The position numbers and the translations under genes are program-made. Under the pieces are notes generated by a model that saw only the letters and a list, made by a program, of their open reading frames with translations, had not been told where the DNA came from and searched no databases. Below, piece by piece: positions 54,260-62,382 of a DNA stretch of 64,000 nucleotides. Source of the stretch: Methylonatrum sp040877625 (lineage in GTDB: Bacteria; Pseudomonadota; Gammaproteobacteria; Nitrococcales; Aquisalimonadaceae). Location of the stretch: positions 62,001-126,000 of the forward strand of contig JBBDNK010000011.1 of assembly GCA_040877625.1 (NCBI GenBank). Reading direction: 5' to 3'. Within the stretch, counting starts at the first letter, position 1. Each line of letters begins with the position of its first letter.

Positions 54260-56248
54260 TCAGATACCTATGGGACCGCCATCATCCTGGGTGACGACCA
54301 CCATGGAGGATCGTGGCCGGGCATTGCCGCCGTCCGGCCAGTTGCCGCCCGGATGCTGCACGTTGACGAACATGGTTGCGCCGTCGGGCGTGGTGACGAC
54401 GCCGGTCACCTCGCAGCCGCGGGGGCCGGTCATGAAGCGACGGATCTCCCCTGTCCTTGGGTCCGCGGCCAGCATCTGGTTATTGCCGAACGGGGCGGCC
54501 TGGCTACCGTCTGTCTGGATCCAGAGCACGCCGTTCTGGTCGAACCACAAGCCGTCGGGGCTATTGAAGATGTTGGTTTCATCCAGCGCTTCGCCATCCA
54601 GGCGGGCACTGTTCTCCTCGGGGCCTGCCACGACGAACAGTTCCCACTGGAAGCGGGTGGCCCAGTTGCGGTTGCCCTGCTCCTGCCAACGAACAATCTG
54701 GCCGTAGGCGTTCGGACCACGGGGATTGGCTCCGTCCACATCACCTGGCTGGCGCTGACTGTTGTTGGTAAGCGTCATGTAGACCTCGCCCGTCTGCGGA
54801 TGGACCGCGCCCCACTCCGGCCGGTCCATCCTGGTCGCGCCGATGACATCGGCGGCGGCACGGGTGTTGATCAGCACATCCGCCTGATCCTTGAATTCCA
54901 CGTCGGCGGCGCGGCAGGCGGCACGAAACTCCGCGTCGTTTATGTCCAGTGCCAGCCAGTCGCCGGTACCATCAGCATTGAAACGAGCCACGTACAACGT
55001 GCCCTCATCGAGCAGATGACCGCCGGCCGTGCGCGGATGGTAGCGCTCCCTGGTGACGAACTTGTAGATGTATTCGAAGCGGGCGTCATCACCCATGTAG
55101 ACAGTCAAGGGCTGACCCCGACGGGCAGGCGCCATCCACGCCCCTTCATGAGCGAAACGGCCCATGGCGGTGCGCTTGCGCGGTATACTGTCCGGCTTGA
55201 ACGGATCGATCTCCACGACCCAGCCAAAGGTGTTCGCCTCGTTGCGATAGTCATCCGCCGCGCTGTTGCCTTTCACGGAAACATCATGCCGGGCATACAC
55301 ATCGTTCGTGGTCACCGTTTCCCAGCGGTAGCGGCCGGCGGTACGGGAGACACCGTAACGTGACTGCTCTCGCGGCTGTTCACCCTGATTGACAAAGTAA
55401 CCGGCCCAGTTCTCCTCGCAGGTCAGATAGGTACCCCAGGGGGTATAGCCATGCGCACAGTTGTTAAGCGTGCCGCGGGTCCTGGTGCCATTGCGGCTGT
55501 ATCTGGTTTGCACCATGTCAGAGCCGCGAACCGGCCCGGAGAGTTCCATCGGCGTGGCACCGGTAATACGGCGATTGTAGCCGCCCTGCACCACCTCCCA
55601 TGTGTCCCCCTGCTTTCGGACCTCGACGATGGAAACACCGTGAGCCGCCACTTCCTTGCGCACTTCGTCCTCGATCACCCGGCTGCCGCTCACCAGCGTG
55701 GGGCCGTTGGGGTGCATGTCGCTCTGCTGTATATACTCGTGGTTGATGCAAAGCAGGCCGTGTTCACTGCCGTCGCCGTCATTGTGCAGGGGGAAGTAGT
55801 GCATGCCGTCGTGGTTGTGGCCAACCTGGTATTCTTGGTCAGCGCCGGAGTTATGGCCGCCATCGAGGTAGGGAGGGTAATGACCGCAGATGGGCGTGCC
55901 CCAGGGGAGGAATGGACGGCTGCTGTAGCCCGTAGGCACGGTCACAAGGTTTGCGAACGACGGCGCCACCGGCTCGAAGCCGAGCATCGGCTTGAGTCCG
56001 AATGGCGGCCGCCCCTGAGCCTGTGGCGGCAATAGCCTTTTGGCCTGGGCGGAGCCGGCGAGCAGGCCGACACCGGAGGTCGTGACCATGCCGGCCACCA
56101 CGGAATTCAGACTGCCCCGCAGTATCTGGCGGCGCGACACGCATTTGTCCAGGATGGAGGTGAAGGTCGGATTGCCGGATTGGTTGTTCTCCGGCTCGTC
56201 GCCGTTATCGATCAAGTGCTGGTAGCGTTCAAGATCAGTCTGGCTCAT
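54260..56248 (-). CDS. phoX: PhoX family alkaline phosphatase (DUF839), Tat-exported
   Basis: PhoX is a calcium-iron dependent periplasmic phosphatase that releases phosphate from organic esters. The 662-residue protein has a twin-arginine motif SRRQILRG at about 38-45 followed by a hydrophobic stretch (SVVAGMVTTSGVGLLAGSAQA), so Tat export is likely. Diagnostic sections include HNHDGMHYF, GLLCINHEYI, GTYLTCEENWAGYF and MGRFAHEGAWMAP. A terminator follows. Upstream lies a four-unit 11-bp-spaced array resembling a Pho box, so PhoB control under phosphate limitation is inferred. Confidence 0.9.
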   Translation of the reverse strand: MSQTDLERYQHLIDNGDEPENNQSGNPTFTSILDKCVSRRQILRGSLNSVVAGMVTTSGVGLLAGSAQAKRLLPPQAQGRPPFGLKPMLGFEPVAPSFANLVTVPTGYSSRPFLPWGTPICGHYPPYLDGGHNSGADQEYQVGHNHDGMHYFPLHNDGDGSEHGLLCINHEYIQQSDMHPNGPTLVSGSRVIEDEVRKEVAAHGVSIVEVRKQGDTWEVVQGGYNRRITGATPMELSGPVRGSDMVQTRYSRNGTRTRGTLNNCAHGYTPWGTYLTCEENWAGYFVNQGEQPREQSRYGVSRTAGRYRWETVTTNDVYARHDVSVKGNSAADDYRNEANTFGWVVEIDPFKPDSIPRKRTAMGRFAHEGAWMAPARRGQPLTVYMGDDARFEYIYKFVTRERYHPRTAGGHLLDEGTLYVARFNADGTGDWLALDINDAEFRAACRAADVEFKDQADVLINTRAAADVIGATRMDRPEWGAVHPQTGEVYMTLTNNSQRQPGDVDGANPRGPNAYGQIVRWQEQGNRNWATRFQWELFVVAGPEENSARLDGEALDETNIFNSPDGLWFDQNGVLWIQTDGSQAAPFGNNQMLAADPRTGEIRRFMTGPRGCEVTGVVTTPDGATMFVNVQHPGGNWPDGGNARPRSSMVVVTQDDGGPIGI

Positions 56249-56339
56249 GGCGTAGGCACCTTGATTGGTTGCTGGTCAGATTAACTGCCCTGGTGAAATG
56301 CCCGTCCCGGGCGAGGCAGCATCAAGTTAGCAATCCGGT

Positions 56340-56379
56340 GTGAACCCCTTGTGAACCGCTGATGGCCAGTTGGTGACAG
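56340..56379 (-). promoter_or_regulatory. Pho-box-like array upstream of phoX
   Basis: On the minus strand four 7-base units sit exactly 11 bases apart: CTGTCAC, TGGCCAT, GGTTCAC and GGTTCAC (left ends at 56373, 56362, 56351 and 56340). The PhoB half-site is CTGTCAT repeated every 11 bases, and each unit here keeps the CA core in [GT][TC]CA[CT]. The array ends about 92 bp before the phoX ATG. The first unit matches the consensus at six of seven bases; the others are weaker, so this is a good but imperfect array. Confidence 0.6.
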
Positions 56380-56428
56380 TGACCACGTGCTGTCGATCGG
56401 CCCGAAGCGAGGGAATCGTCGGCTCGAC

Positions 56429-57196
56429 TCAGCGCCGGCTCCAGCCCAGCCGCCGTGAAACGCGGCGACCAGCCTCGAGCACATGGGGGATCCAGGTGTC
56501 TCGGTAACGCCCGGTAGGCGCGGCCAGACACAATGCTGCCCGCATCCGGCCGCTGGCATCGCGCAACGGCGCGGCTATGCACATCACGCCGATCTCGGTC
56601 TCTTCGCTGTCCAGGCTGTAGCCGGTGCGCAGCGCGCGCTCCAGCTCCCGGTACAGCCGCGGCAGGTCGCGTATGGCGTTCGGTGTGGTACCGGGCAGCC
56701 GGGTGCGGCGGGCGTAGTCGGCACAGGCCTCGAAACCGCCCTCGGCAAGAAACAGTTTGCCGGCCGCATTGAGGTGCAACGGGCTCCGTGAACCGGGCGT
56801 GTACTCGACGCGAACACTCGCGGTGCCGGGAATGCGCTCAAGATAGACGACCTCATCGCCTTCTCGCACCACCAGGTTGATGCTCTCGCCGGTGCGGTCA
56901 CGGAGCTTCTCCATCTCCGCCAGGGCCTCCTGGCGCAGGTCCAGCCGCCTGCTGATGCGTCCCGCCAGTTCGAGGACGCGACTGCCGAGGCAATAATGCC
57001 CGGCGTGGGGTCGGTCCACATAGCCAAGTGCCTGCAGATTGGCGAGTATGCGGTGGACGGTAGAGGCATGCAGCCCTGTCGCCGCGGCGATTTCCGCCAA
57101 CGGACAGGGCCCGTCGCGCACCGCCAGCACTTCCAGCAATTGATCCATGCGACGGATAACCTGGATGCCGCCTTCGGTGCGTATAGGTTTTTTCAT
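56429..57196 (-). CDS. IclR-family transcriptional regulator
   Basis: A 255-residue IclR-type regulator with an N-terminal winged helix (about 15-75: CPLAEIAAATGLHASTVHRILANLQALGYV) and a C-terminal effector-binding domain (about 90-250: LRDRTGESINLVVREGDEVVYLERIPG, LHLNAAGKLFLAEG). It lies 75 bp downstream of pcaC on the same strand, so it may be read from the pca operon or its own promoter. Start choice is open: ATG 57196 lacks a ribosome-binding site, while GTG 57214 has GGGG upstream. Its target is unknown; the beta-ketoadipate pathway is plausible. Confidence 0.85.
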   Translation of the reverse strand: MKKPIRTEGGIQVIRRMDQLLEVLAVRDGPCPLAEIAAATGLHASTVHRILANLQALGYVDRPHAGHYCLGSRVLELAGRISRRLDLRQEALAEMEKLRDRTGESINLVVREGDEVVYLERIPGTASVRVEYTPGSRSPLHLNAAGKLFLAEGGFEACADYARRTRLPGTTPNAIRDLPRLYRELERALRTGYSLDSEETEIGVMCIAAPLRDASGRMRAALCLAAPTGRYRDTWIPHVLEAGRRVSRRLGWSRR

Positions 57197-57271
57197 GGAT
57201 GACGCCGGAAACACGGATGGTCCCCGGATACTACCGGTACCGGATCGTTGAGCAAACCGCGCGACGCGTAC

Positions 57272-57670
57272 TCAGGTTCGAGGGTGTTGGTCCTCGGCTT
57301 CCATCTCCGCCAGCGTGCGCTTGACGATCTGGATGGAATGATTGGCGGCGGGCACACCGCCGTAGATTGCCACATGCAGCAGGGCCTCGCGGATCTCGTC
57401 CGGGGTCGCACCGGTGTTTCGCGTGGCCTTGATGTGCATCTTCAGCTCATCGTAGTGGCCCAAGGCCGCCAGCAGCGCAATGGTGAGCAGGCTGCGGTCG
57501 CGTCGACTCAGCGCCTCGCCGTGCCAGACCGTGCCCCAGGCGTAGCGGGTGATCAGTTCCTGAAACGGACGGTCGAAATCGGTTGCCGCCGCCGTTGCCC
57601 GTGCTACGTGCTCTTCGCCGAGCACGGATTTGCGCACGGTCATGCCATCGTCGTACGGATCTTCAGCCAT
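57272..57670 (-). CDS. pcaC: 4-carboxymuconolactone decarboxylase
   Basis: PcaC decarboxylates gamma-carboxymuconolactone to beta-ketoadipate enol-lactone. The 132-residue protein has the AhpD-fold signature WGTVWHGEALSRRDRSLLTIALLAALGHYDELKMHIKATRNTGATPDEIREALLHVAIYGGVPAAN, including the conserved Glu-x-x-x-x-His region. Its ATG (57670, GAGGTGGAG upstream) overlaps the end of pcaD by eight bases, so the two are coupled. Length is typical for the stand-alone enzyme, not the PcaL fusion. Confidence 0.95.
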   Translation of the reverse strand: MAEDPYDDGMTVRKSVLGEEHVARATAAATDFDRPFQELITRYAWGTVWHGEALSRRDRSLLTIALLAALGHYDELKMHIKATRNTGATPDEIREALLHVAIYGGVPAANHSIQIVKRTLAEMEAEDQHPRT

Positions 57671-58448
57671 GCTCCACCTCGTGCAGAAATGCCTGCAGGG
57701 TTGCCGCCAGCGCGCGCGGTTGCTCGATGCACGGTATGTGGCCTGCCGAGGCCAGGCTCTTGAACCGGCAGTCCGCGACCGCGGCCGCGAGCGCGGCGAC
57801 GGCATCCGGTGGTGTGGCGACATCCGCTTCGCCCACGATGGCCAGTGATGGCACGCGGATCGTACTGGCCTGCGCGGTGAGATCCGCATCACGAATCGCC
57901 TCACAACATCCAGCATAGCCTTCGGCGGGAATACGGCAGAACATGTTGTGGTAACCGGCCACGCCGCGGGCCAGAAAGGCGTCGGTAAACCAGCGCTGCA
58001 GCACCCCGTCGGCGATGGAAGCCATACCGTCCTGCCGAACGGCCCGGGCGCGCTCGTTCCACATGTCGACGGTGCCTATCCGCATGGCGGTATCGCAGAA
58101 GATCGCGCTGCGAATCCGCTGCGGGTGAACCGCCGCCAGTTGCTGGGCAACCATGCCGCCGATTGACAGGCCACAGACGTGTACCTGCTCGATATTCAGC
58201 GCATCCAGAAGCTGCACGCAATCCTCGGCGAGCTGCGCCATGGAGTAAGGGCCGTCGACGACATCCGTCAGGCCGTGCCCACGCATGTCGTAGCGCAGCA
58301 GGCGGTAGTCTTCACGCAAGACCGCGGCCACGTCATCCCAGATGCGGAAATCGGTGCCGACCGAATTGGCGAACAGGATGACCGGCGCGCCTTCACGCCC
58401 CTCAAGTGCGTAGTGCGTGGTGAAACCACCACAATCAGCGAAGCGCAT
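57663..58448 (-). CDS. pcaD: 3-oxoadipate enol-lactonase
   Basis: PcaD hydrolyses beta-ketoadipate enol-lactone to beta-ketoadipate. The 261-residue alpha/beta hydrolase has an oxyanion segment near VILFANSVGTDFRIWDDVAAVL, the nucleophile elbow GLSIGGMVAQQL (Ser about 99), an acid in IVGEADVATPP and the catalytic His in ASAGHIPCIEQP. Strong GGGAGGAGG precedes the ATG. It sits 26 bp after pcaJ and overlaps pcaC. Confidence 0.94.
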   Translation of the reverse strand: MRFADCGGFTTHYALEGREGAPVILFANSVGTDFRIWDDVAAVLREDYRLLRYDMRGHGLTDVVDGPYSMAQLAEDCVQLLDALNIEQVHVCGLSIGGMVAQQLAAVHPQRIRSAIFCDTAMRIGTVDMWNERARAVRQDGMASIADGVLQRWFTDAFLARGVAGYHNMFCRIPAEGYAGCCEAIRDADLTAQASTIRVPSLAIVGEADVATPPDAVAALAAAVADCRFKSLASAGHIPCIEQPRALAATLQAFLHEVEHG

Positions 58449-58474
58449 CGCCCCTCCTCCCTTGTGCCGGTTGC

Positions 58475-59116
58475 TCAGTCGGCCAGCCGCAGAGGCACGC
58501 CGGCCATTTCCTGCAGTTGCTCGAACGTCATGCCCGATACCATCTCGATGACGACGGGGCCGTCGGCGGTCAGGTCGAAGATCGCCACGTCGGTGTACAC
58601 CCGGGTGACACAGTTCAAACCAGTCACCGGGTAGGTACAGCTTTCCACCAGCTTGCTCTCACCCTTCTTGGTCTGCAGATCCATCATCACGAAGACCTGC
58701 TTTGCGCCGATGGCAAGGTCCATGGCACCGCCGACCGCCGGAATGGCGCCCGGCGCGCCGGTATGCCAGTTGGCCAGATCGCCGTTAACGGAGACCTGGA
58801 ACGCTCCCAGCACGCAGATATCAAGATGGCCGCCACGCATCATCGCAAAGGAGTCGGCATGGTGGAAATAGCAGCCGCCCTTCAGCAGCGTCACCGGCTG
58901 CTTACCGGCATTGATCAGATCGGGGTCTTCCTTGCCGGGCTCCGGCGCCGGACCCATGCCGAGCACACCGTTTTCGCTTTGCAGGAAGATGTCGCGGCCC
59001 TTGGGAAGAAAGTTTGCAACCTTGGTCGGCAGGCCGATACCCAGGTTGACATAGGCGCCTTCGGGGACGTCATGGGCCACGCGCTCGGCCATTTGTTCGC
59101 GGTTAAGCCTGTTCAT
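58475..59116 (-). CDS. pcaJ: 3-oxoadipate CoA-transferase subunit B
   Basis: PcaJ is the beta subunit of the enzyme that moves CoA from succinyl-CoA to beta-ketoadipate. The 213-residue protein has the catalytic Glu in FLQSENGVLGMGP (about residue 50) and GGHLDICVLGAFQVSVNGDLANWHTGAPGAIPAVGGAMDLAIGAK, the family's second hallmark. GGAGGG precedes the ATG. It is 12 bp from pcaI, and both products are needed for activity. Confidence 0.95.
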   Translation of the reverse strand: MNRLNREQMAERVAHDVPEGAYVNLGIGLPTKVANFLPKGRDIFLQSENGVLGMGPAPEPGKEDPDLINAGKQPVTLLKGGCYFHHADSFAMMRGGHLDICVLGAFQVSVNGDLANWHTGAPGAIPAVGGAMDLAIGAKQVFVMMDLQTKKGESKLVESCTYPVTGLNCVTRVYTDVAIFDLTADGPVVIEMVSGMTFEQLQEMAGVPLRLAD

Positions 59117-59128
59117 TGGCTGCCCTCC

Positions 59129-59812
59129 TCAGGCTGCTGCGGCTTTGCGGGACGGCACTTCAATGACACGCTGGACAAAGATTCCCGGCGTGACAACCAC
59201 CTCCGGGTCGAGATCGCCCAACGGCACCACCTCGCTGACCTGCGCGATGGTCTGCTTCGCCGCCATCGCCATGATCGGCCCGAAGTTGCGGGCGCTCATG
59301 CGGTAGACGAGGTTGCCCCAGCGGTCGCCCTTGAAGGCGTTGATCAGCGCAAAATCCGCCTGCAGCGGGTATTCAAGGACATAGTCCCGGCCATTGATCT
59401 TGCGAGTCTCCTTGCCCTCCGCCAGCAGGGTGCCGAAACCCGTGGGCGTGAAAATTGCGCCCAGGCCCGAGCCGGCGGCCTGGATACGCGCCGCCAGGTT
59501 ACCCTGCGGCACCAGCTCGAGCTCAACCTCGCCGGCCCGATAGAGTGCATCGAAAACATGGGAGTCAGCCTGCCGCGGGAATGAACAGACGATCTTGCGT
59601 ACACGCTTCTCCTTGAGCAGCGCGGCAAGACCCGTCTCGCCGTTACCGGCGTTGTTATTGATGATGGTCAGGTCCTTCGCGCCCTGGTCAATCACCGCAT
59701 CGATCAACGCGTTCGGCAGCCCCGCCGTTCCAAAGCCGCCGATCATGATGGTGGCACCATCAAAGATATTCGCCACCGCCTCCTCAAGAGACGCAACCGT
59801 CTTGTCAATCAT
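59129..59812 (-). CDS. pcaI: 3-oxoadipate CoA-transferase subunit A
   Basis: PcaI is the alpha subunit of the 3-oxoadipate:succinyl-CoA transferase. The 227 residues contain GATIMIGGFGTAGLPNALIDAVIDQGAKDLTIINNNAGNGETGLAALL near the start and the motif ATVVTPG-like VVVTPGIFVQRVIEVPSR at the end. I start at ATG 59812 because AGGAGG lies four bases upstream; the longer frame has no support. It is the first gene of pcaIJDC, with GTTCG-type operator sites about 100 bp upstream. Confidence 0.95.
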   Translation of the reverse strand: MIDKTVASLEEAVANIFDGATIMIGGFGTAGLPNALIDAVIDQGAKDLTIINNNAGNGETGLAALLKEKRVRKIVCSFPRQADSHVFDALYRAGEVELELVPQGNLAARIQAAGSGLGAIFTPTGFGTLLAEGKETRKINGRDYVLEYPLQADFALINAFKGDRWGNLVYRMSARNFGPIMAMAAKQTIAQVSEVVPLGDLDPEVVVTPGIFVQRVIEVPSRKAAAA

Positions 59813-59910
59813 GATGCCTCCTGACGCATGCGGAAACCCCGCACGACCGCGATTACAGCCGCGCGGCGCCACCGAAGATTATTTGCTCGCGCGTGAATTA
59901 CCTGGCTGGT

Positions 59911-59946
59911 GTTTATTATTATCGAACATAATTTCGTATAGCGAAC
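59911..59946 (-). promoter_or_regulatory. PcaR-type operator sites before pcaI
   Basis: The minus strand holds GTTCGCTATACGAAA (59946-59932), an imperfect GTTCG-N5-CGAAC inverted repeat, and GTTCGATAATAATAAAC (59927-59911), which includes a GATAAT that could be the -10 of pcaI. GTTCGATAAT recalls the published Pseudomonas putida PcaR target near the pcaI -10 as I remember it. It also recurs before pobA. Confidence 0.55.
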
Positions 59947-60008
59947 ATATAAACTGGGAGAGCATCTGTCAAGCGCGACACCCGGAACCGCTCCGGCGGC
60001 CAGGCGCT

Positions 60009-61385
60009 TTAAGGAGCCTCTGATCTATTCCCATGGTGCTCTGCGGAGCCATCGGCACGCACCCGCGCCAGCACGCGGTCAATGAAGCCATCGGTAACGC
60101 CGAGATACCGCTCGGGCATGAACAGTTCGTCAAAGCGCGACTGACCGAGTTGCTTGACGAGCTCGCTCTCATCACCGAGAACTGCCTGCAGTGTGCGGTT
60201 CTCCGCCACCGCCCGCTGACATGCCGCCTTGACACGCGCGTGCGCCTCGCCGCGACCAAGCTCCGGAGCCAGCTCCATCATGACCGCCTCGGCCATGATC
60301 AGGCCGAGGGTCAGATCCAGGTTGCCGCGCATCCGGGCCGCGTCCACCTCCAGGCCATCGACAATGGCGCGCACGTGGTGCAAGGCCGCCGCCGTCAGCC
60401 GGAGGGAATCCGACACGGTTTCCCATTCCGCTTGCCAGGCACCGGCGGCGCGCTCATGTTCCTGCAGCATGGAGGCATAAATCGTCGGAATCATGCCGTG
60501 CAGGCGGCGCACGGCGGCCAGCGTCAGCGTACAACCAACGGGGTTGCGCTTGTGCGGCATGGTGGAGGAGCCGCCGCGGCCCGGGCCGGCAGGTTCCCGC
60601 ACTTCCCCCACCTCGGTTTGCATAAGCATGAGCACATCGGTGGCAATCTTGCCGGCCGCTCCGGCGGCGAGCACCAGGGCGGAAACCGCCTTTACGACAC
60701 GGTCGCGCGCGGTATGCCAGGGCATGTCCGGCTCTGCCAGATCAAGCTCGCGCGCCAGCTCGCGGCTCACGTCGAGACCGCGATCGCCGAGCGAGGCAAG
60801 TGTGCCCACCGCACCACCGCACTGCACTGCCAAGGCTTCCTCACCAACCCGCTCGAGCTCCAGTCGCGCCCGCCGGATCTGTGAACACCAGCCCGCGGCC
60901 TTGAGACCGAAGGTGACGGGCAGGGCCTGCTGCAGCAATGTCCGCCCGGCCAGCACGGTCCCGCGATGCGTCTCCGCGAGCCCGGCACAATCCGTTTCGA
61001 TTGCCTGCAGATCGGCCAAAAGCAACGGCAATGCACGGCGGAACACCAGCATCAGGCCGGTATCCATTGCGTCCTGACTGGTTGCGCCCCAGTGCACATA
61101 GCCCGCTCCCTGCGGGGCAACTCGGGCGGTCAGGGCCTTGACCAGCGGTATCGCGGGATTGCCGCCTTTTATAGTGTCCGCGGCAATCGCCGCGATGTCG
61201 GTATGCTCGACGCGACAGGCGGCGGCAATGGCATCGGCGGCCTGAGCCGGAATGACGCCGACTCGGGCCTGCGCGCGCGCCAGCGCGGCCTCGAAATCCA
61301 GCATCGCCTGAACCCATGCCCGCGAATCGATCTCGCGTTCCATCTCCGCGGTACTGAAAGCGGATCCCAATAATTCATGATTCAT
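60009..61385 (-). CDS. pcaB: 3-carboxy-cis,cis-muconate cycloisomerase
   Basis: PcaB lactonises beta-carboxymuconate to gamma-carboxymuconolactone in the protocatechuate branch. The 458-residue protein belongs to the fumarase/aspartase superfamily and has its signature GGSSTMPHKRNP (about 275-286), with YVHWGATSQDAMDTGL earlier. The ATG at 61385 has GGAGG six bases upstream. The last twelve codons (GSAEHHGNRSEAP region) and the stop fall inside the dispersed 37-bp repeat also seen at 26335, so the tail appears to be acquired. It lies nearly 200 bp upstream of pcaI and is probably a separate transcription unit. Confidence 0.94.
   Translation of the reverse strand: MNHELLGSAFSTAEMEREIDSRAWVQAMLDFEAALARAQARVGVIPAQAADAIAAACRVEHTDIAAIAADTIKGGNPAIPLVKALTARVAPQGAGYVHWGATSQDAMDTGLMLVFRRALPLLLADLQAIETDCAGLAETHRGTVLAGRTLLQQALPVTFGLKAAGWCSQIRRARLELERVGEEALAVQCGGAVGTLASLGDRGLDVSRELARELDLAEPDMPWHTARDRVVKAVSALVLAAGAAGKIATDVLMLMQTEVGEVREPAGPGRGGSSTMPHKRNPVGCTLTLAAVRRLHGMIPTIYASMLQEHERAAGAWQAEWETVSDSLRLTAAALHHVRAIVDGLEVDAARMRGNLDLTLGLIMAEAVMMELAPELGRGEAHARVKAACQRAVAENRTLQAVLGDESELVKQLGQSRFDELFMPERYLGVTDGFIDRVLARVRADGSAEHHGNRSEAP
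60013..60049 (-). repeat. Dispersed repeat, copy 3 (inside the 3' end of pcaB)
   Basis: The same 37-bp element as at 26335-26371, in opposite orientation, with three differences. It overlaps the last twelve sense codons of pcaB. It includes a GCTC-CGCA-GAGC hairpin and the core shared with 37905-37929. The element ends two bases before the TAA. Confidence 0.8.
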
Positions 61386-61457
61386 CACATGCCTCCGAAG
61401 CGTTGAGGAGACAGATAGACCGCGCCTGTCTGTACGCTGAAGTCCGACAATGCTAAA

Positions 61458-61472
61458 GTTCGCTTTGCGAAC
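61458..61472. promoter_or_regulatory. Palindromic PcaR-type operator between pcaB and pcaR
   Basis: GTTCGCTTTGCGAAC is a perfect inverted repeat (GTTCGC / GCGAAC, 3-base centre) in the 199-bp divergent region, about 73 bp before the pcaB start and 113 bp before pcaR. It has the same GTTCG-N5-CGAAC form as the pcaI site. An IclR-family dimer such as PcaR is the likely binder, allowing autoregulation and control of pcaB. Confidence 0.6.
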
Positions 61473-61584
61473 AACCTGTAGCTCTCGCAAGCACACTAGG
61501 CGAGCGCTGCCAATATCGTCAAGCTACGGCGATGAATGGAAAAGCCGGATCACCTTCATCGCCATTCGCTGGAATGGACTCGAC

Positions 61585-62382
61585 ATGGCAAATTCAGACA
61601 CCGATACGGATTCGGCCGCGGCCGAGCAGAACCGGGACTTCGTAACCTCCCTGGCAAAGGGGCTGGCCGTTATCCAGGCTTTCGGCCCGAGCAAGGCACG
61701 CATGACCCTGACCGAAGTCGCCGCGGAAACCGAACTCTCCCGCGCCGGCGCGCGCCGTCTGCTGCTCACGCTGGAGAACCTCGGCTTCGTTGTCCGCGGC
61801 GGCCGCTACTTTGAACTCTCCCCCAAGGTACTCGAACTTGGTTTCGCGTTCCTGGCCTCGCACAATTTCGCCGGCGTGGTTCAGCGCCATCTTGAATCCG
61901 TTACCGAGGAGCTGCAGGAAGCCTGCTCGCTTGCGGTACTTCAGAACGACGATATCGTTTACGTCTCGCGCTCCGATGCCTCTCACAGGCTGATGTCGAT
62001 CAGTCTGTCGGTGGGCTCACGGCTACCCGCCGCCTTTACCTCGATGGGCCGCGTTCTGCTTGCGGCAATGCCGGACGCAGAACTTGATGCCTTCCTGGAC
62101 AAGGCCGATCTCAGGCGCTACACGGAACGAACCACCACGGACAAGGCCACCCTGAAGGAAATTCTCCATACCGTACGTGCCACCGGCTACTGCATCGTCG
62201 ATCAGGAACTTGAACCCGCGCTGCGGTCGCTGGCGGTGCCTGTACTGTCTGCCGGCGGCTCCGTGGTGGCGGCGCTGAACGTCAGCACCAACGCCGGGCG
62301 AGTCCCGATCATTGAACTTGAACAGCGGTATCTGCCGGTGCTGAAACGCTGTGCCGACGCCATTCGCCCGTTCATGGCCTGA
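61585..62382 (+). CDS. pcaR: IclR-family regulator PcaR
   Basis: This 265-residue regulator fits the PcaR/PcaU/PobR branch of the IclR family, which senses beta-ketoadipate or aromatic acids. It has FVTSLAKGLAVIQAFGPSKARMTLTEVAAETELSRAGARRLLLTLENLGFV as the DNA-binding domain and a C-terminal ligand domain (ACSLAVLQNDDIVYVSRSDASHRLMSISLSVGSRLPAAFTSMGRVLLA). The ATG at 61585 follows GGA and matches homologues; an upstream extension is out of character. It diverges from pcaB and its stop overlaps the end of the AraC-type gene by eleven bases. Confidence 0.9.
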   Translation: MANSDTDTDSAAAEQNRDFVTSLAKGLAVIQAFGPSKARMTLTEVAAETELSRAGARRLLLTLENLGFVVRGGRYFELSPKVLELGFAFLASHNFAGVVQRHLESVTEELQEACSLAVLQNDDIVYVSRSDASHRLMSISLSVGSRLPAAFTSMGRVLLAAMPDAELDAFLDKADLRRYTERTTTDKATLKEILHTVRATGYCIVDQELEPALRSLAVPVLSAGGSVVAALNVSTNAGRVPIIELEQRYLPVLKRCADAIRPFMA

